A DNA stretch of 64,000 nt from Morella rubra (GCA_003952965.2 CM025856.1:11757023-11821022); one strand, 5' to 3'. Counted from the stretch's first letter, positions 12,392 to 23,149 are shown. Numbers and translations: made by a program. Notes: generated by a model not told the origin, from the sequence alone.

Positions 12392-12552
12392 GAAAGGGGC
12401 CGCGCGGACGCAGGCCCCCCTACCACAAATTATGACGTAGGCTCTGCCACTTGGGCAGACCTTAGGCTAGTACCCCTCCCAAGTGCAATGGAAGTCACTA
12501 ACCTAGGCCATGGACCTAGTTGATCGCCCATCGACCCCGTCCAGGTAAGTAA
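12392..12552 (-). ncRNA. U1 spliceosomal snRNA, variant copy 1
   Basis: Read on the minus strand, about 161 nt with plant U1 landmarks in order: 5' end ACTTACCTGG (pairs with the 5' splice site), the ACGGGGTC helix, loop II ATTGCAC (U1A site), the SL III hairpin CTGCC-CAAGT-GGCAG, the Sm site AATTTGTGG, and the GC-rich 3' hairpin GCGCGGCCCC. The first base is T rather than A. Loop I is changed: ATCAACTAG where other copies have ATCAAGAAG, the U1-70K contact. It may be a variant or an ageing copy. Function is U1 snRNP recognition of 5' splice sites. Confidence 0.85.
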
Positions 12553-12575
12553 GTTGCACGATTTTTCTCGCCCAA

Positions 12576-12626
12576 TTTTAGTCTCCCTTTCTTGACTCTA
12601 CTCTTTTGCATTCTTCGGTGTGGGAC
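12576..12626 (-). promoter_or_regulatory. Plant snRNA promoter (USE, weak TATA) of U1 copy 1
   Basis: On the minus strand GTCCCACACCG (12616-12626) matches the plant upstream sequence element RTCCCACATCG with one or two changes, 64-74 bases before the RNA start. The TATA position holds only a weak TAAAATT. Confidence 0.7.
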
Positions 12627-13888
12627 TTAAGGAAATGGACAATGCAAAAAATAATTACTCAGAATCAAAGACATGAATAAGGGTTTCTATAAAATTTTAG
12701 GCAGCCTAAAATTTTAGTTAAAATAAAATAACTATACAAAATTATATCTCTCTTCATTTTTTATTAACTCTAACACAAATAAATATAAAAAATTTATTTA
12801 AATCACTTATTTTCACCAATTTTAACACTTTAAAATTTTACAAACAAATATAATGTAACAGATTATGTTAGGTTAATGGTTTTAAAAACGTTTTTTTTTT
12901 TTTTCTACTGATTTTTCACACGCAAAATATTTCAATCTTCAATAAATTTTTTTATCTAATCATTACTCTCAATTTTAAAAAAAACACAAATAAAATTTTT
13001 TTTTACAAAAATTCATAAAAACTCTTCACATAAAACTCTAATATACTTTTTTTCCTCAGAATAAATTTTAAATTCTCTTTCCAAACATCATTTCAGTATA
13101 ACCTACGTTCACCCATAGATAACTCTATTCTCGTGCCGTTTCTTTTTTTCGTCCTTTTTCTTCTACTTCCTAAATTGGGTCTCTTTTAGGTGCTTTTGGG
13201 TTTCTGAATTTAGCCGAAGTTGCGTACTGCGCTGTTGTGATTAAGTCCGCTAAGAAACAGAGTCCAATATATGCAGCCATAAATTTTAACCAAATATAAT
13301 AGACTAGAAAAAAAAATAAAAAATAAAAAAAACCGTAGGCCCTTGTCACGTTATGATGTGTCTCAAAAGTGTTAATAGCTCTTTTTTTTATTATGCAAAA
13401 CTTCTGAAAATTCTTTAATCTTAGCGGTAATATGATCAGTCTCTTTTCTAAATAGACAAACACCTGACCACTCATCCGAACCCAGCCCGAAGCATTTTTG
13501 TTAACTAGTTTACTTATCATCCTTCTTATTGCCTAGTTGGCACGGAAGAACATAGCCATATATTTAGCCATTTAAGATAGTGGACCCTTGATAGATTTGT
13601 TTTTTTTCCGTACACATTAAGAGTTAGTAAAATGTCTTAAGTCGAAGGTTGAGGAAAATGAACCTAAATAATTAATTGAATAATTAGAGACTATAATGTT
13701 GAAAAAAGTAAGAATTAATACAACAATGAAAGAATAAAATAATAAAATAATGAGAAAAATAAACTGAAAATATAATATTAAAAAACAAAAATAAAATAAT
13801 AAATTTGACAGAATGGCAGACAAAGAACCCGTAATATTAAAATTGAAGAAATAAACCCTACTCTTAAACAGATTTAAGCTAGAAATGG
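12627..13888. other. AT-rich intergenic spacer with MITE-like sequence
   Basis: Very AT-rich from about 12680 to 13080, with runs like ACAAATTCAATA and TTTTTTACAAA that recur at 18.6-19.2, 30.1-30.4 and 60.1-60.4 kb, suggesting one MITE family. No coding gene. The segment at 13850-13888 is the 3' flank of U1 copy 2. It includes CATTTCTAGCTTAAA on the minus strand, close to the plant snRNA 3' box pattern CA-N-AGTNNAA. Confidence 0.5.
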
Positions 13889-14049
13889 GCAGGGGCCGCG
13901 CGAACGCAGGCCCCCACTGTCACAAATTATGACGTAGGCTCTGCCACTTGGGCAGACCTTAGACCAGCACCCCTCCTCAGTGCAATGGAGGTCACTGACC
14001 TAGGCCATAGGCCTTCTTGATCACCCATTGACCCCGTCCAGGTAAGTAT
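13889..14049 (-). ncRNA. U1 spliceosomal snRNA, canonical copy 2
   Basis: 161 nt on the minus strand. The 5' end is the canonical ATACTTACCTGG. Loop I reads ATCAAGAAG (U1-70K site), loop II carries ATTGCAC (U1A site), SL III is CTGCC-CAAGT-GGCAG, the Sm site is AATTTGTGA, and the 3' hairpin ends in GGCCCCTGC. With a good USE and TATA upstream and a candidate 3' box downstream, this is one of the two copies most likely to be expressed and functional. Confidence 0.92.
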
Positions 14050-14074
14050 GTTCGAAGGGCGCACCTTCCTTCAA

Positions 14075-14125
14075 TTTTATACGCCACTCTCGCGTTTCTT
14101 CTTTCGTGTTTGATCGGTGTGGGTT
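14075..14125 (-). promoter_or_regulatory. Plant snRNA promoter (USE and TATA) of U1 copy 2
   Basis: Minus-strand USE-like AACCCACACCG at 14115-14125 and a clear TATA box CGTATAAAA at 14075-14083. The TATA lies about 26-34 and the USE about 66-76 bases before the RNA start. This is the spacing used by RNA polymerase II snRNA genes in plants. Confidence 0.75.
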
Positions 14126-16342
14126 TCAGGGCCCACCACTGTGGGCGACCTCTGTGGACTCGTGGCTTACGGCGCCAACGCAAATAGTTAGGATGAGTGC
14201 TACGGATCTTAGCCTGAAAGGCCAATCTCTCAACGGGATAATTAGTGGGACCCATAAGAGACACGTGGCCTCAGGAGAAAAGTAAACTGCGAATCTTGGC
14301 GAAGTTTTTTTTTTTTTTTTTTTTTTTTTTTTGTAGATTTACATATAATTAGTTTGTTTTGTGGCACTTTATTTTATCTTGGTTAATGGCATACAGAAAA
14401 TTATTAATTGTCAAGAAGGTATTTGCTGTCCTGAAATTTTTATTCGTAGATAATAGGAAAAAAAAAATTCAGAATCTAATATCTGCATAATTATCTAATT
14501 TAAGTTGGAATTAGGCATAAACAAGTCGATTATTTATTATTCATACTTATTGTTTTTTTAAAAAAATTAAAATACAAGTCGAATTGGAGATTTTCAATTA
14601 ACGATAACTTTGATCGAGCTTGTTTATTTATTAATCCAACAAGTTCAAAATTTTTCGCGAGTTAAGTCATTAATTGTTAATTTTTTTCTGTACAAACTAA
14701 CTTACATTATTAGACTTACATCAAAATTAGTACTTAATTAACCAATGTTAAGGTTATATTATCTAAATTATTAGATAAACTATACCCATCAACTTTTTGA
14801 AAAACTATTGATGAAGTAAAAAAAAATTTGGCCCAATTGAAGTTCAATGAACTGCCTTCTATTCGTAAGTGGAGAAACCTACAAGAAAGAGTGAAGGAGT
14901 TTCCATTTAGGATCCGTTTTGAATGCTTAAGTTAGAAGACGTGAAATTTCTTTTTTTTTGAAAGGGAATCCAAAAACATAATGATGAGTAGGCTCTTTTT
15001 CTTAAATCCCTTAGATACATTTCATACGTTCTTAAGATGACCTTAGTCTACCCTTGCCTAAAGTGATGATAGGCGGCATAGTCTACGGTAAAAAGATTAG
15101 CTTGCGACTATTATTTTTTATTATAATATTTATTTAAATATTTTTTTTTAATTTTTTTATCAATTCTTATAAAATTATTTTCACCTCATCTTAAAAAGTT
15201 ACTTTAGCTCTAGTCTCTAAAGGTGGAAGTCTAGGGCCAACGCTCCTTACTAAGGGGATGTTCGATTATGTAGAATTTTTAGAATTTAGAGTGTTTTGAA
15301 ATTTTCAGATGATGTTGAAATTTATTGATATGTATATAAAAGTATTGATTTGTATTGATATTTAAATATATTCAATTTATATATTTTCAAAATTTAAAAA
15401 ATTCTTAAAATGTAAGAAAAACGATCTTCTCCTAAATCCTCCATCGAAACGATTCCTTTAAGTGGGCTTGGAGGCGAATTTTAGCCCCCTACGGACTCTT
15501 GAGCTTGTTTTTGTTGTCTTGGGGGTCTTTCGCTGGGGTTCTCTCCTCACGGTTCCTGGATTGGACCAATGGGCCGATTTATTCTCTCCCATCAACTATA
15601 TTAATGAATAGTGCATATTTGTTGTAAACTTTACATAGTATTAATCAAGGGGGTATTGTAGTAAACTATACATAATAGATTATTTTTGTATCTAAAATTT
15701 AAACAGATCTATGTAGTCTGTAGAGTATACACACACGCACACACTTCTATATTGAGAATCAAATTCATAAGTAATCAGAATAAATCGATCAATGGGTTAC
15801 TAACAAGTCGTACCACTTCCCTTTTTGGTAAATTGTATTCCTTCTTTTTCAACTCTGAGGCACAGGGGCGTCCGTCTAGCATGGGAAGGAACTTTCCATC
15901 CAAAGTCACATAAAAAATTTAGCTATTATAGTTTACAATTTGTGAAAGCTAAAGCTAACCCAAAGAGATTAGCCCTTATTCTTATAATTTCTAGAAGCTA
16001 GAAAGAGCTGGAATCTGGGTTTCAGGAGCTCGAGTCAGCTAACGCAAGCAACGGACGGAGGTGCGATTTCGAGGGACAGTTTGGCGGTAGATGACTAAAA
16101 GAAATGACGTAATAAAGAATTGAGAATTGATGTGGCATTAGGTGAGTAGAAGAAACACGTCCAAACAAGGCCTTCGGTTTTTCAAACAAACCAGTAAATT
16201 GACGGATTCGTTCGAAAGCACCATTTCGAATCTCGAATCGGCACCACAAGAATTCATATTTACGAAATTTGGGGTAGCAAGAGACACGGCAATTGTCGCA
16301 CACAACCCGCGAATAAGTAAACATTTTGCAATGGAGTTTGAA
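14126..16342. other. Intergenic, AT-rich, MITE fragments
   Basis: Poly-T at about 14307-14332 and AT-rich sequence. From 15256 there is a MITE-like segment that starts after TAA with GGGGATGTTCGATT and resembles the element at 2210. The last 200 bases are the 3' flank of U1 copy 3. No gene is supported; the short open frames show no family resemblance. Confidence 0.45.
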
Positions 16343-16500
16343 ACAGGGGCCGCGCGTACACAGCCCCCGCTACCACAAATTATGACGTACACTCTCCTCA
16401 AGGGAGATGTTAGGCAGGTGCCCCTCCCAAGTGCAATGGAGGTCACCCACCTAGGCCATGGGCCTGATTGATCACCCATTGACCCCGTCCAGGTATGTAA
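16343..16500 (-). ncRNA. U1 spliceosomal snRNA, variant copy 3 with altered 5' end
   Basis: About 158 nt on the minus strand with U1 architecture: loop II ATTGCAC, Sm site AATTTGTGG, GCGCGGCCCC 3' hairpin. Three changes stand out. The 5' splice-site-pairing sequence reads ACATACCTGG instead of ACTTACCTGG. Loop I is ATCAATCAG instead of ATCAAGAAG. SL III is TCTCC-CTTGA-GGAGA, where both arms changed together and pairing is kept. Small deletions occur in the 3' stem. It has a USE and a TATA, so it may be transcribed. It could be a U1 variant for other 5' splice sites or a decaying copy. Confidence 0.82.
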
Positions 16501-16526
16501 GTTTGAACGTTGTTCTTGATTTTCGT

Positions 16527-16577
16527 CTTATACAATTCAGCCCGCCTTCCTGCTTTTATTATCGGTCAATGTGGGAC
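16527..16577 (-). promoter_or_regulatory. Plant snRNA promoter (USE and TATA) of U1 copy 3
   Basis: Minus-strand USE GTCCCACATTG (16567-16577), one change from the consensus RTCCCACATCG, and TATA-like TGTATAAG (16527-16534), at the usual plant snRNA distances from the RNA start. Confidence 0.75.
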
Positions 16578-18188
16578 AACGCCAAAATTAGGAAAACTCA
16601 GATTTGACAGGATTTTTGGAGTGGCTTTTCTTTTGGTACTTTAGTACCACCCATGTAGAGGTATGATTTTATACTGGGAGTCGTGGCCTTTTTTTTCCTG
16701 TATATTGGCTTAAAGTCTTCTCAATTTCCATGTTTTGCTCGCCCAGTTGAGTCTCCCAAATCCATCTGTAAAAGCCACAAAAGTTCCATCTGGGTACCAA
16801 ATTTCAATTCAAGTCCCAACCTCTTGTCCAGATTTCATTTCTCAGCCGATTAAACCAAAAAAAAAAAAAATTGTCCCACGTGCCCACTTCCGTGTCATAC
16901 AACTTAATACATACCATTTTATGATAAAACAAATTGGGTAACCGTACATCTAATAATAACCAAGACCGGTATGATTGGTAGTTGAAATCAATCAGTTCAT
17001 CTAATTGATACGTGAAATTTACCAAGGTACGATTTAGCAGGGTCGCATGGACAAAATGGCTCCTCATGTTTGGCAACAAAAAAGTTTTTATTTTTTTGGA
17101 AAGAATTTTAAATTTTGGAAGTTGGGTTGTCAAGAAATTCAAAGTTTAGTTATCAAAATTTCTGTCATTCTTCATCTCTCTTCACATTTTATTTTATAAA
17201 ATTCAACATTCTTATTATAAAAAAAAAAATTTGTATCAAATTATTCCCCCTACTTTTTCCAAAACTCTAATAAAAATCAATTTCAACTAAAATTATTCAA
17301 CTTTTGTTAGCTATTTTTTTTTCTCATTTTTAAAACATAACATGAGCTCAATGCTCGGGAAAATATTTGACAGGTGCTCTACTTGACTGCAATGGATCAT
17401 AAACTTAAGCCATAGAGCTTTTCCTAATCATGCAACGAGCGAGGCACGTGCAGAATCCGGAGCTGGGGCTGGGTGGCATCGTTTTGGGGAGAACCGAGAG
17501 GGAGAGTCCAAACCCTTATTCTTCTCAAAACGACGCAGTTTTTTCATTAATGAAAAACTGTGTTTTGGGAAAGGGGGAGGGGTCCAGAACCTTGTTTTTC
17601 TTCTCCCCCTCCTGGTTTTATAAGGCTAAAAGATTGTCTTCTTTAAAAAAATAAAAAATATTTACAGAGGTTTGGCAGTTTTTCCGTGAAGAGGTGGGGA
17701 GAAAATCGTCACCACAGAAAAGTACAATACTGGTACTGGCTGATACGTGGCGGTACTGGAACCACAGGAAGGCGATCAACGCTTACTGCTGTGGTATCGG
17801 TTCCGTTGGGAGGTTTTCCGGTGGATTTTAACAGCCGGAGCTTTCTTGCTCGTCATTTAAAGATAGTCTCTCACTCGATGTGACTTATTAGGCATGATTT
17901 GGGGAAAGGGCGCAGCAATGACCATCCAAAGACGTAAAATACATAGTATACTTGCTGTGTTCCTAGACTGAAGGGACAAATCCAGACGTCCATTCCACTT
18001 CCGTTCAAATCCACCAGACCCAAGGAATCAATCAAAAAGCTGTGATTTAAGCGTTGTCCTATGCTGTAATAGAACAGGGCATAGCCCTTTAGACTCAATA
18101 CTTGATACGCTTAGTGCATAACATCCACGTTTAGCACACCATTGTCGTCCTATAGTCAGTGTAAATCAACCATTCAGTACTTTGATTG
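16578..18188. other. Intergenic region with one U1 relic
   Basis: Mixed sequence with AT-rich patches at 17160-17330. Apart from the U1-derived relic at 17370-17435, no gene or RNA is recognised. The region from 18100 is the 3' flank of U1 copy 4. Confidence 0.45.
17370..17435 (-). pseudogene. Relic of a U1 snRNA (5' half)
   Basis: The plus-strand order CAGGTGCTC, TGCAATGGA, AAGCCATAG, TAATCATGCA follows the same order and spacing as U1 loop II to loop I in the four intact copies (for example GGTGCCCCTC, TGCAATGGA, AGGCCATGG, TGATCACCCA). The rest is not conserved. It is probably an old degraded U1 copy in the same orientation. Confidence 0.4.
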
Positions 18189-18349
18189 GAGGGGGCCGCG
18201 CGAACGCAGGCCCCCGCTGTCACAAATTATGACGTAGGCTCTCCTACTTGAGGAGACCTTAGGCGAGCACCCCTCCAGAGTGCAATGGAGGTCACTAACC
18301 TAGGCCATCGGCCTTCTTGATCACCGATTGACCCCGTCCAGGTAAGTAT
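18189..18349 (-). ncRNA. U1 spliceosomal snRNA, canonical copy 4
   Basis: 161 nt on the minus strand with a canonical 5' end ATACTTACCTGG, loop I ATCAAGAAG, loop II ATTGCAC, Sm site AATTTGTGA and GCGCGGCCCC 3' hairpin. SL III reads TCTCCT-CAAG-TAGGAGA, where both arms differ from copies 1 and 2 but still pair. That points to selection on the hairpin. Together with its promoter this looks functional. Confidence 0.91.
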
Positions 18350-18372
18350 GTTGAAATGAACACATGGCTTTC

Positions 18373-18424
18373 AATTTATAGTCCGTGTTTGCGCCTCTTC
18401 CCATATGGTTTTCCCATGTGGGAT
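18373..18424 (-). promoter_or_regulatory. Plant snRNA promoter (USE and TATA) of U1 copy 4
   Basis: Minus-strand USE ATCCCACATGG (18414-18424), one mismatch to RTCCCACATCG, and TATA box CTATAAATT at about 18373-18382, at the usual distances upstream of the RNA start. Confidence 0.78.
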
Positions 18425-18639
18425 TTTAAGCTAGTCAATAGTCAGAGCTCGCGAGTGTGGGGGACTGGGCCTCCAAAGACGGGCATTATAACTACGAAAC
18501 TCAATTAGGCCCAGATAACTGCTGCGTTTGCCAACCAAGTCGAACGTTTACACAGGCTCCGGAGTTCATGATGTTTTATAAAAAAATTGTTAAGTTAGAA
18601 TATAATATATTTAATAAAATTTATAAAATAAATATCTAA

Positions 18640-19246
18640 AATTTTTAAATTTATACTTAAATATTAATATCTTTTATACGATCTTTAATAATTTTTTACA
18701 CAAACTTCAATATCTTTTAAAAAAAATTATAACAAATTTTTTCTTTTTTATACTTTTTCACCTAATTCCAATATTTTTTTATTAAACAATTACATCAAAT
18801 TATCTTTCTCTATATTTTTTTACAAACTCCGACAAAAATTAAATATTTTAAAACTTTTCACTAATTTTTACACAAAAATATATAAAACTCTAATCTACAT
18901 AAATATTCACAATTCTATCAAAATCCTAAAAATTTTACAATTTTTTACAAAACGAACACCCCCAAGTTTTTAAGAGTTTTGATATTGTTGTAGATTGGTA
19001 TTTTATAGGGTTTTTTTTTAAAGATAATAAATTTTTTTAAAGATATTTAATTTTTATTGAAATTTGTAAAAAAATATAGAGAGATGATTTTAAATAATTT
19101 TTTAATAAAAAAGTATTAGAGTTTGATAAAAATATATGGAGAGAGAACATTTGTTAGAATTTTTGTTTTGTTTGGGATGTTCTTTTTGTAAATTTTGTTA
19201 TATTTATTATATTTAAATACTTTTACAAACTAAACATGGCCTAAAA
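18640..19246. repeat. Inverted pair of AT-rich MITE sequences
   Basis: The left arm (about 18660-18890) and the right arm (about 18990-19175) are the same AT-rich sequence in opposite orientation. For example, TCTAATCTACA on the left mirrors TGTAGATTGG on the right, and TTTTTTTATTAAACAATTAC mirrors TTTTTTAATAAAAAAGTATT. The right side ends ACAAACTAAACATGGCC before TAA, like the Tourist-type MITE just downstream. A transcript could fold into a long hairpin. No coding content. Confidence 0.5.
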
Positions 19247-19627
19247 ATATGTCCATCTGCGTAGGTGTGTGAAAAGAAATAACTACTTGGAGTTTAGCAT
19301 GCGTTTGCAAACCCTAATTAGTGTGAATATTTAGGGAATGTTGTGAAAATTGAGCAAATTTGAGTTTTATTGGGTTTTGTGAGAATGTATAAAAAAAAAT
19401 ATAATTTTATAGGAATTTGTGAAAAAGTGAAGAGTGAGATGATTTGAGTGAATATTTTATATTTATTATGATGTAAATATATGATTCGAAGAGAAAACGA
19501 GAGGATTTTGAAGTTTTTATTATTATTTTTAGTTAACCCTTAATTGGTGTGAAAAACCTAAAAAGTTAAAATATTGTGACAAAATTCATTTTTGCATTTA
19601 AGAATTCTAAAATTTTCACAAATCTTA

Positions 19628-19829
19628 GGCTTTGTTTGGTTTGGTCTCAAACGTTTTTAAAATTTTTTTATAATCACTTTTTCATCAATTCTAATATTTT
19701 TTACAAATTCCAATAACTTTTTACAAATTCCAACAATTTTTAACAAACTTTTCACCAATCTCGAGAGAATCCACATTATTCCAAAAAAACAAACACAAAA
19801 AATATTTTCAAAACAAACTAAACATAGTC
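19628..19829. mobile_element. Tourist-like (PIF/Harbinger) MITE
   Basis: 202 bp flanked on both sides by TTA (19625-19627 and 19830-19832). The ends GGCTTTGTTTGGTTTGGT and (reverse complement of the right end) GACTATGTTTAGTTTGTTTT form an imperfect terminal inverted repeat. A TTA/TAA target duplication and such ends are typical of Tourist-like MITEs. Confidence 0.7.
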
Positions 19830-20131
19830 TTAACTTTGCGAACGCGTTAGTTATTTAAAAATCATTCTTACTTTCAATTTCTGTCCATTTTCATTCAAGA
19901 CCCACGTATCACATCACATCTAATAGTGGCGGAACAGGAACAATCGAAGAGGAAATTCTAAGGGAAAATGCAAAAAAAAAAATTTACTACGTAATGCAAA
20001 AAAAAAATCTTAGTGTTAAAATATCAAAAATTAAGGACTAAAAGCACTAAAAATATTGAAATACACGTACTGTACTATTTGCCGATACTGAGTGGTAGCA
20101 ATTGGATCTTACGGGACTACATTTTCTAAAA

Positions 20132-20340
20132 TTATTGCAAATAGCTTAGTTTCTCAATAGTTTCAAAAATTTCATTCTTGATGTATACCATTATACTATC
20201 ATTTATCCATTTATCTCTCGTCTTATTACGTAAGTCAGTTTTGATAAACTTCATGGCAGAAGAACACTCTCTCAACGATTGCAATCGCAACTGGTAAGAC
20301 CAATGCCAACTCAAAAGTTATAAACAATGGATATAGAATA
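20132..20340 (-). pseudogene. hAT transposase relic, C-terminal dimerization part
   Basis: The minus-strand frame gives words typical of plant TTF-type hAT transposases around the C-terminal dimerization region: LVLPVAIASVERVFF, then AMKFIKTDLRNKTRDKWIND and a YIKNEIFETIE tail. A frame break separates the two parts. Possible element ends are TAGTGGCGGAACAGG near 19923 and AGTTCCGCCCCTG near 21390, but the rest is lost. It is not functional. Confidence 0.65.
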
Positions 20341-20707
20341 TGCTTTCTTTTCTCAACATTCAGCAAGATTCAAATATCTTGAAGCTCATAAAAAACATCA
20401 TGACTTCTCACATCATAAATATAGACCTCTAATTCATTTTTGTCTCTTTGGTAATCAACGTACCATGTTTCTAGCTAAAAAAAATAAATAAATAATTTAG
20501 TTAATGCATAATTTATGTGAATCTATTTCAAAATTATGTATAATATTTAATTTAAATTTGAAATAAAATATAGAGTCAAATATGAATTTCAAAACTACTT
20601 AAAATATTTACCTATCATTTATCTTAAAAGTTTAAGTTATTAAACAAAAATAAATTCTATTATTCAATAATTTAGACTCTTTTTTAATGCAGTTACTTCA
20701 AATTGGG

Positions 20708-20819
20708 TTTTGCAGCATATCTTACAAATTAAAGTAAATATTCCAATAATCTAATACTAATTCTTGCACGGACATTTTGCAGCATATCTTACAAATTAAA
20801 GTAAATATTCCAATAATCT
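20708..20819. repeat. Two direct repeats, 67-bp period
   Basis: The 45-base sequence beginning TTTTGCAGCATATCTTACAA occurs at 20708 and again at 20775, followed in each case by a similar AATACTAATTCTTG tail. This is a small tandem duplication inside the hAT-derived region. Confidence 0.8.
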
Positions 20820-20859
20820 TTAATTCATGGAATACTAATTCTTGTACAGACAATTCGAA

Positions 20860-22060
20860 GGAGGTGATTTGATTACTTCTTGAATTCCGTTTTTTTTGTT
20901 TTGTTTTGTGATTTTATGGGGGTTTATTACTATTAAATCATAAAAATATTTCTACATATACTCTCAATTGGTATTCAAGAAAAGTTTGTAAAAAATGAAT
21001 ATACCATATTAGTCCCAAGAAGACCTTACGTTGACGTGGTAGCATTAGAGTCTACTAAAATTCCCCTAATAGAAGACCCTTCACGTAAAAACGGTAGGTA
21101 AGCAACCCCAATCCCAAACTGTAGGCTCTTGACGCACACTCACCACTTTACACCAAACATCTGCACAAAGCAAACCTGACACATCTACCTCCCACCATAC
21201 AATCCCCGATGTCTGACCCCCTTCCTCGGTCTTCTTATCATTTTGGGTCTGCGTTTAAGGGGGGCGGAAGTCCAACGCAAAAAAAAAAGTTATTTGGTGG
21301 TGAGCTTGACACATTACAAAAAAAAAAAAAAATTTGAAAGATTTTTCAGGCGACAGGGCGCGGCTCGTCCTTACCTAGTTCCGCCCCTGCATTTAATAGT
21401 AGACATACCTATTTTTATTATTTTTATGTTTTTATATTTTTACATGCGTTTTTAAGAATACGTTTGTTTATTAAAATTTTAAATATTAATATAATAAAAT
21501 AATTATAATATAATTTCTCTTTTCGTCAAATCATTATTTTTTATTATAATAAATTTAAAAATTCATTCAAATTATCTTTTTTTTTTTAATTTTAATATCT
21601 TAAGATTTTAACTTCTATCGATCAATAAAAATTTTACTTTTCCACTAATTTTAATACATTAAAATTTTAACTTCTGTCCATCAACGAAGGCCTATGCACG
21701 TGCTGAGCCTTCGTTGTTTTAACCTGTGCCTTCACCCAATAGTACCGGAGCATCGGATTTGTTGCAGTTCTTCGAGTACCCAAGCCTTCTATCATTAACA
21801 CAGGATTGCCAACCTTTGATGACGGTTAGACGTCTACTATTGGCTGTGTATTGACAGAGACTGCCGTTAGACTTAAATAGTGATGTTTAAACCGCCCAAA
21901 CCCTATATTTTTAAAATCTAGGCAATAATTTTTAAAATTTCTAAAATTGAAAATCAAAGGTTTGAATCTTCTCCTTTCGATCTTGAGTAAAAAGTTCCTT
22001 TAAACAATAAGATTAATGTATTCTTACGAGCCTGATCTGCATAGGTAGTTTATTCTCGTG
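20860..22060. other. Intergenic, no gene seen
   Basis: AT-rich sequence with A-runs near 21279 and 21318 and a probable hAT end near 21390. From 21690 to 21900 the sequence is more balanced but shows no reading frame or RNA that I recognise. Confidence 0.4.
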
Positions 22061-22063
22061 CAC

Positions 22064-22252
22064 TTATTCTCTGCATAATAATCTTTGCAAGCCTGTTGAA
22101 GTTCATCAATGGCGATATACGTACCCACTGCCATCTTTGTCAAAACAGGTGAATGCTGCAATCAGATGCTCTTCTCTTTCCATATTGTTTATGTGCAATG
22201 TAGCAGCAAGAAATTCCCCATGGCCCATCGATCCACTGTTGTCTATAACAGC
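22064..22252 (-). pseudogene. Exon relic of a calcium-dependent protein kinase (EF-hand region)
   Basis: On the minus strand, after an AG acceptor at about 22253, the frame reads words of the CDPK calmodulin-like domain: an IDNSGS loop, [19 protein letters not shown], then FDKDGSGY. A one-base shift leads into [12 protein letters not shown]. In CDPKs this is the EF-hand 2 to EF-hand 3 segment. The frameshift, a degraded second EF loop and the absence of other exons mark a pseudogene fragment. Confidence 0.7.
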
Positions 22253-22339
22253 CTGCCGAACCAAATGTTCCCCAGTAAGAGAAAATTTACTCAATCAATT
22301 GGAAAACCACTGAAACTAAACTATTTTCCATCTCAGAGA

Positions 22340-22625
22340 TAATGACAATAAACTTACTGCATCCATGAGAGCCTCGAATGTTGTGTTGCACCAGGTATCG
22401 AGATTTCAGTAAGCATCTGGGGCATAAGTTGGAGTAGCAACAAAATAATTGAAATTATTACTGTGCTAAAATTATTTTTGGCAAATGGACGCAGACCTGA
22501 CGTGTCAGAGACTTATTATTGCGCCAAAAAAGTTATTCGGTGCATCCACGAGAACCTCGAATGATGTGTTGCAGCGGGTATCGAGATTTTAGTAAGCATC
22601 TGGGGCATAAGTTGGATAGCCACAA
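22340..22625. repeat. Diverged direct repeat of about 85 bp
   Basis: GCATCCATGAGAGCCTCGAA and the following sequence at about 22360-22440 recur at 22540-22622, each ending TAAGCATCTGGGGCATAAGT. Both copies sit between the CDPK relic and the synthase duplication. Function unknown. Confidence 0.75.
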
Positions 22626-23149
22626 GTGTTTGAGTTTCCGCTAATTAAAAAAATTACAAAATAATCTTTTCCTTCCATGATTTTTTTTAATGTAATATCC
22701 ATTTAAATCTTCTCTCCTATGTTTCACCAACTTTCTTTTTCGTCAATTGTGTTTCTGTAAGAAACGTGGTCTTAGGATGAATTTGATGAAGTCTAGCTTC
22801 TTGTAAAAATCGAGTTGAAGTGAAATCTGTGTAATAGTGAATACATAAGGTACTAGATTCTGAATTGTGGAGAATTCTGTTGGGTGATTGAAATGTTCTC
22901 GCTTTTGTGCTTTGTATTTTAGTTTTTGTTGATATTGAGAATTTTCCAGTTTGGCTTTTGACATCTTGCTATGAATTTTCCAGTTTGGCTTTTGACATCT
23001 TGCTATAACCATGCATGTGATTTTTGTCGTTCTTAAAATGTGCCTGGATGATTGCAGTGATTTTTATAGACCGCAACTTCACATCTTTGAAGTTTTGTCT
23101 CACTCTTGTACATTTTTCTCCATTTAGCGTGCACTTCTGAAAAGATAAC

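Noticed and set aside
13992-14264. Minus-strand frame of 90 codons at 13992-14264
   Set aside because: It runs through U1 copy 2 and its promoter; coding is not plausible.
16142-16471. Plus-strand frame of 109 codons
   Set aside because: It overlaps the antisense of U1 copy 3 and its flank; no protein family resemblance.
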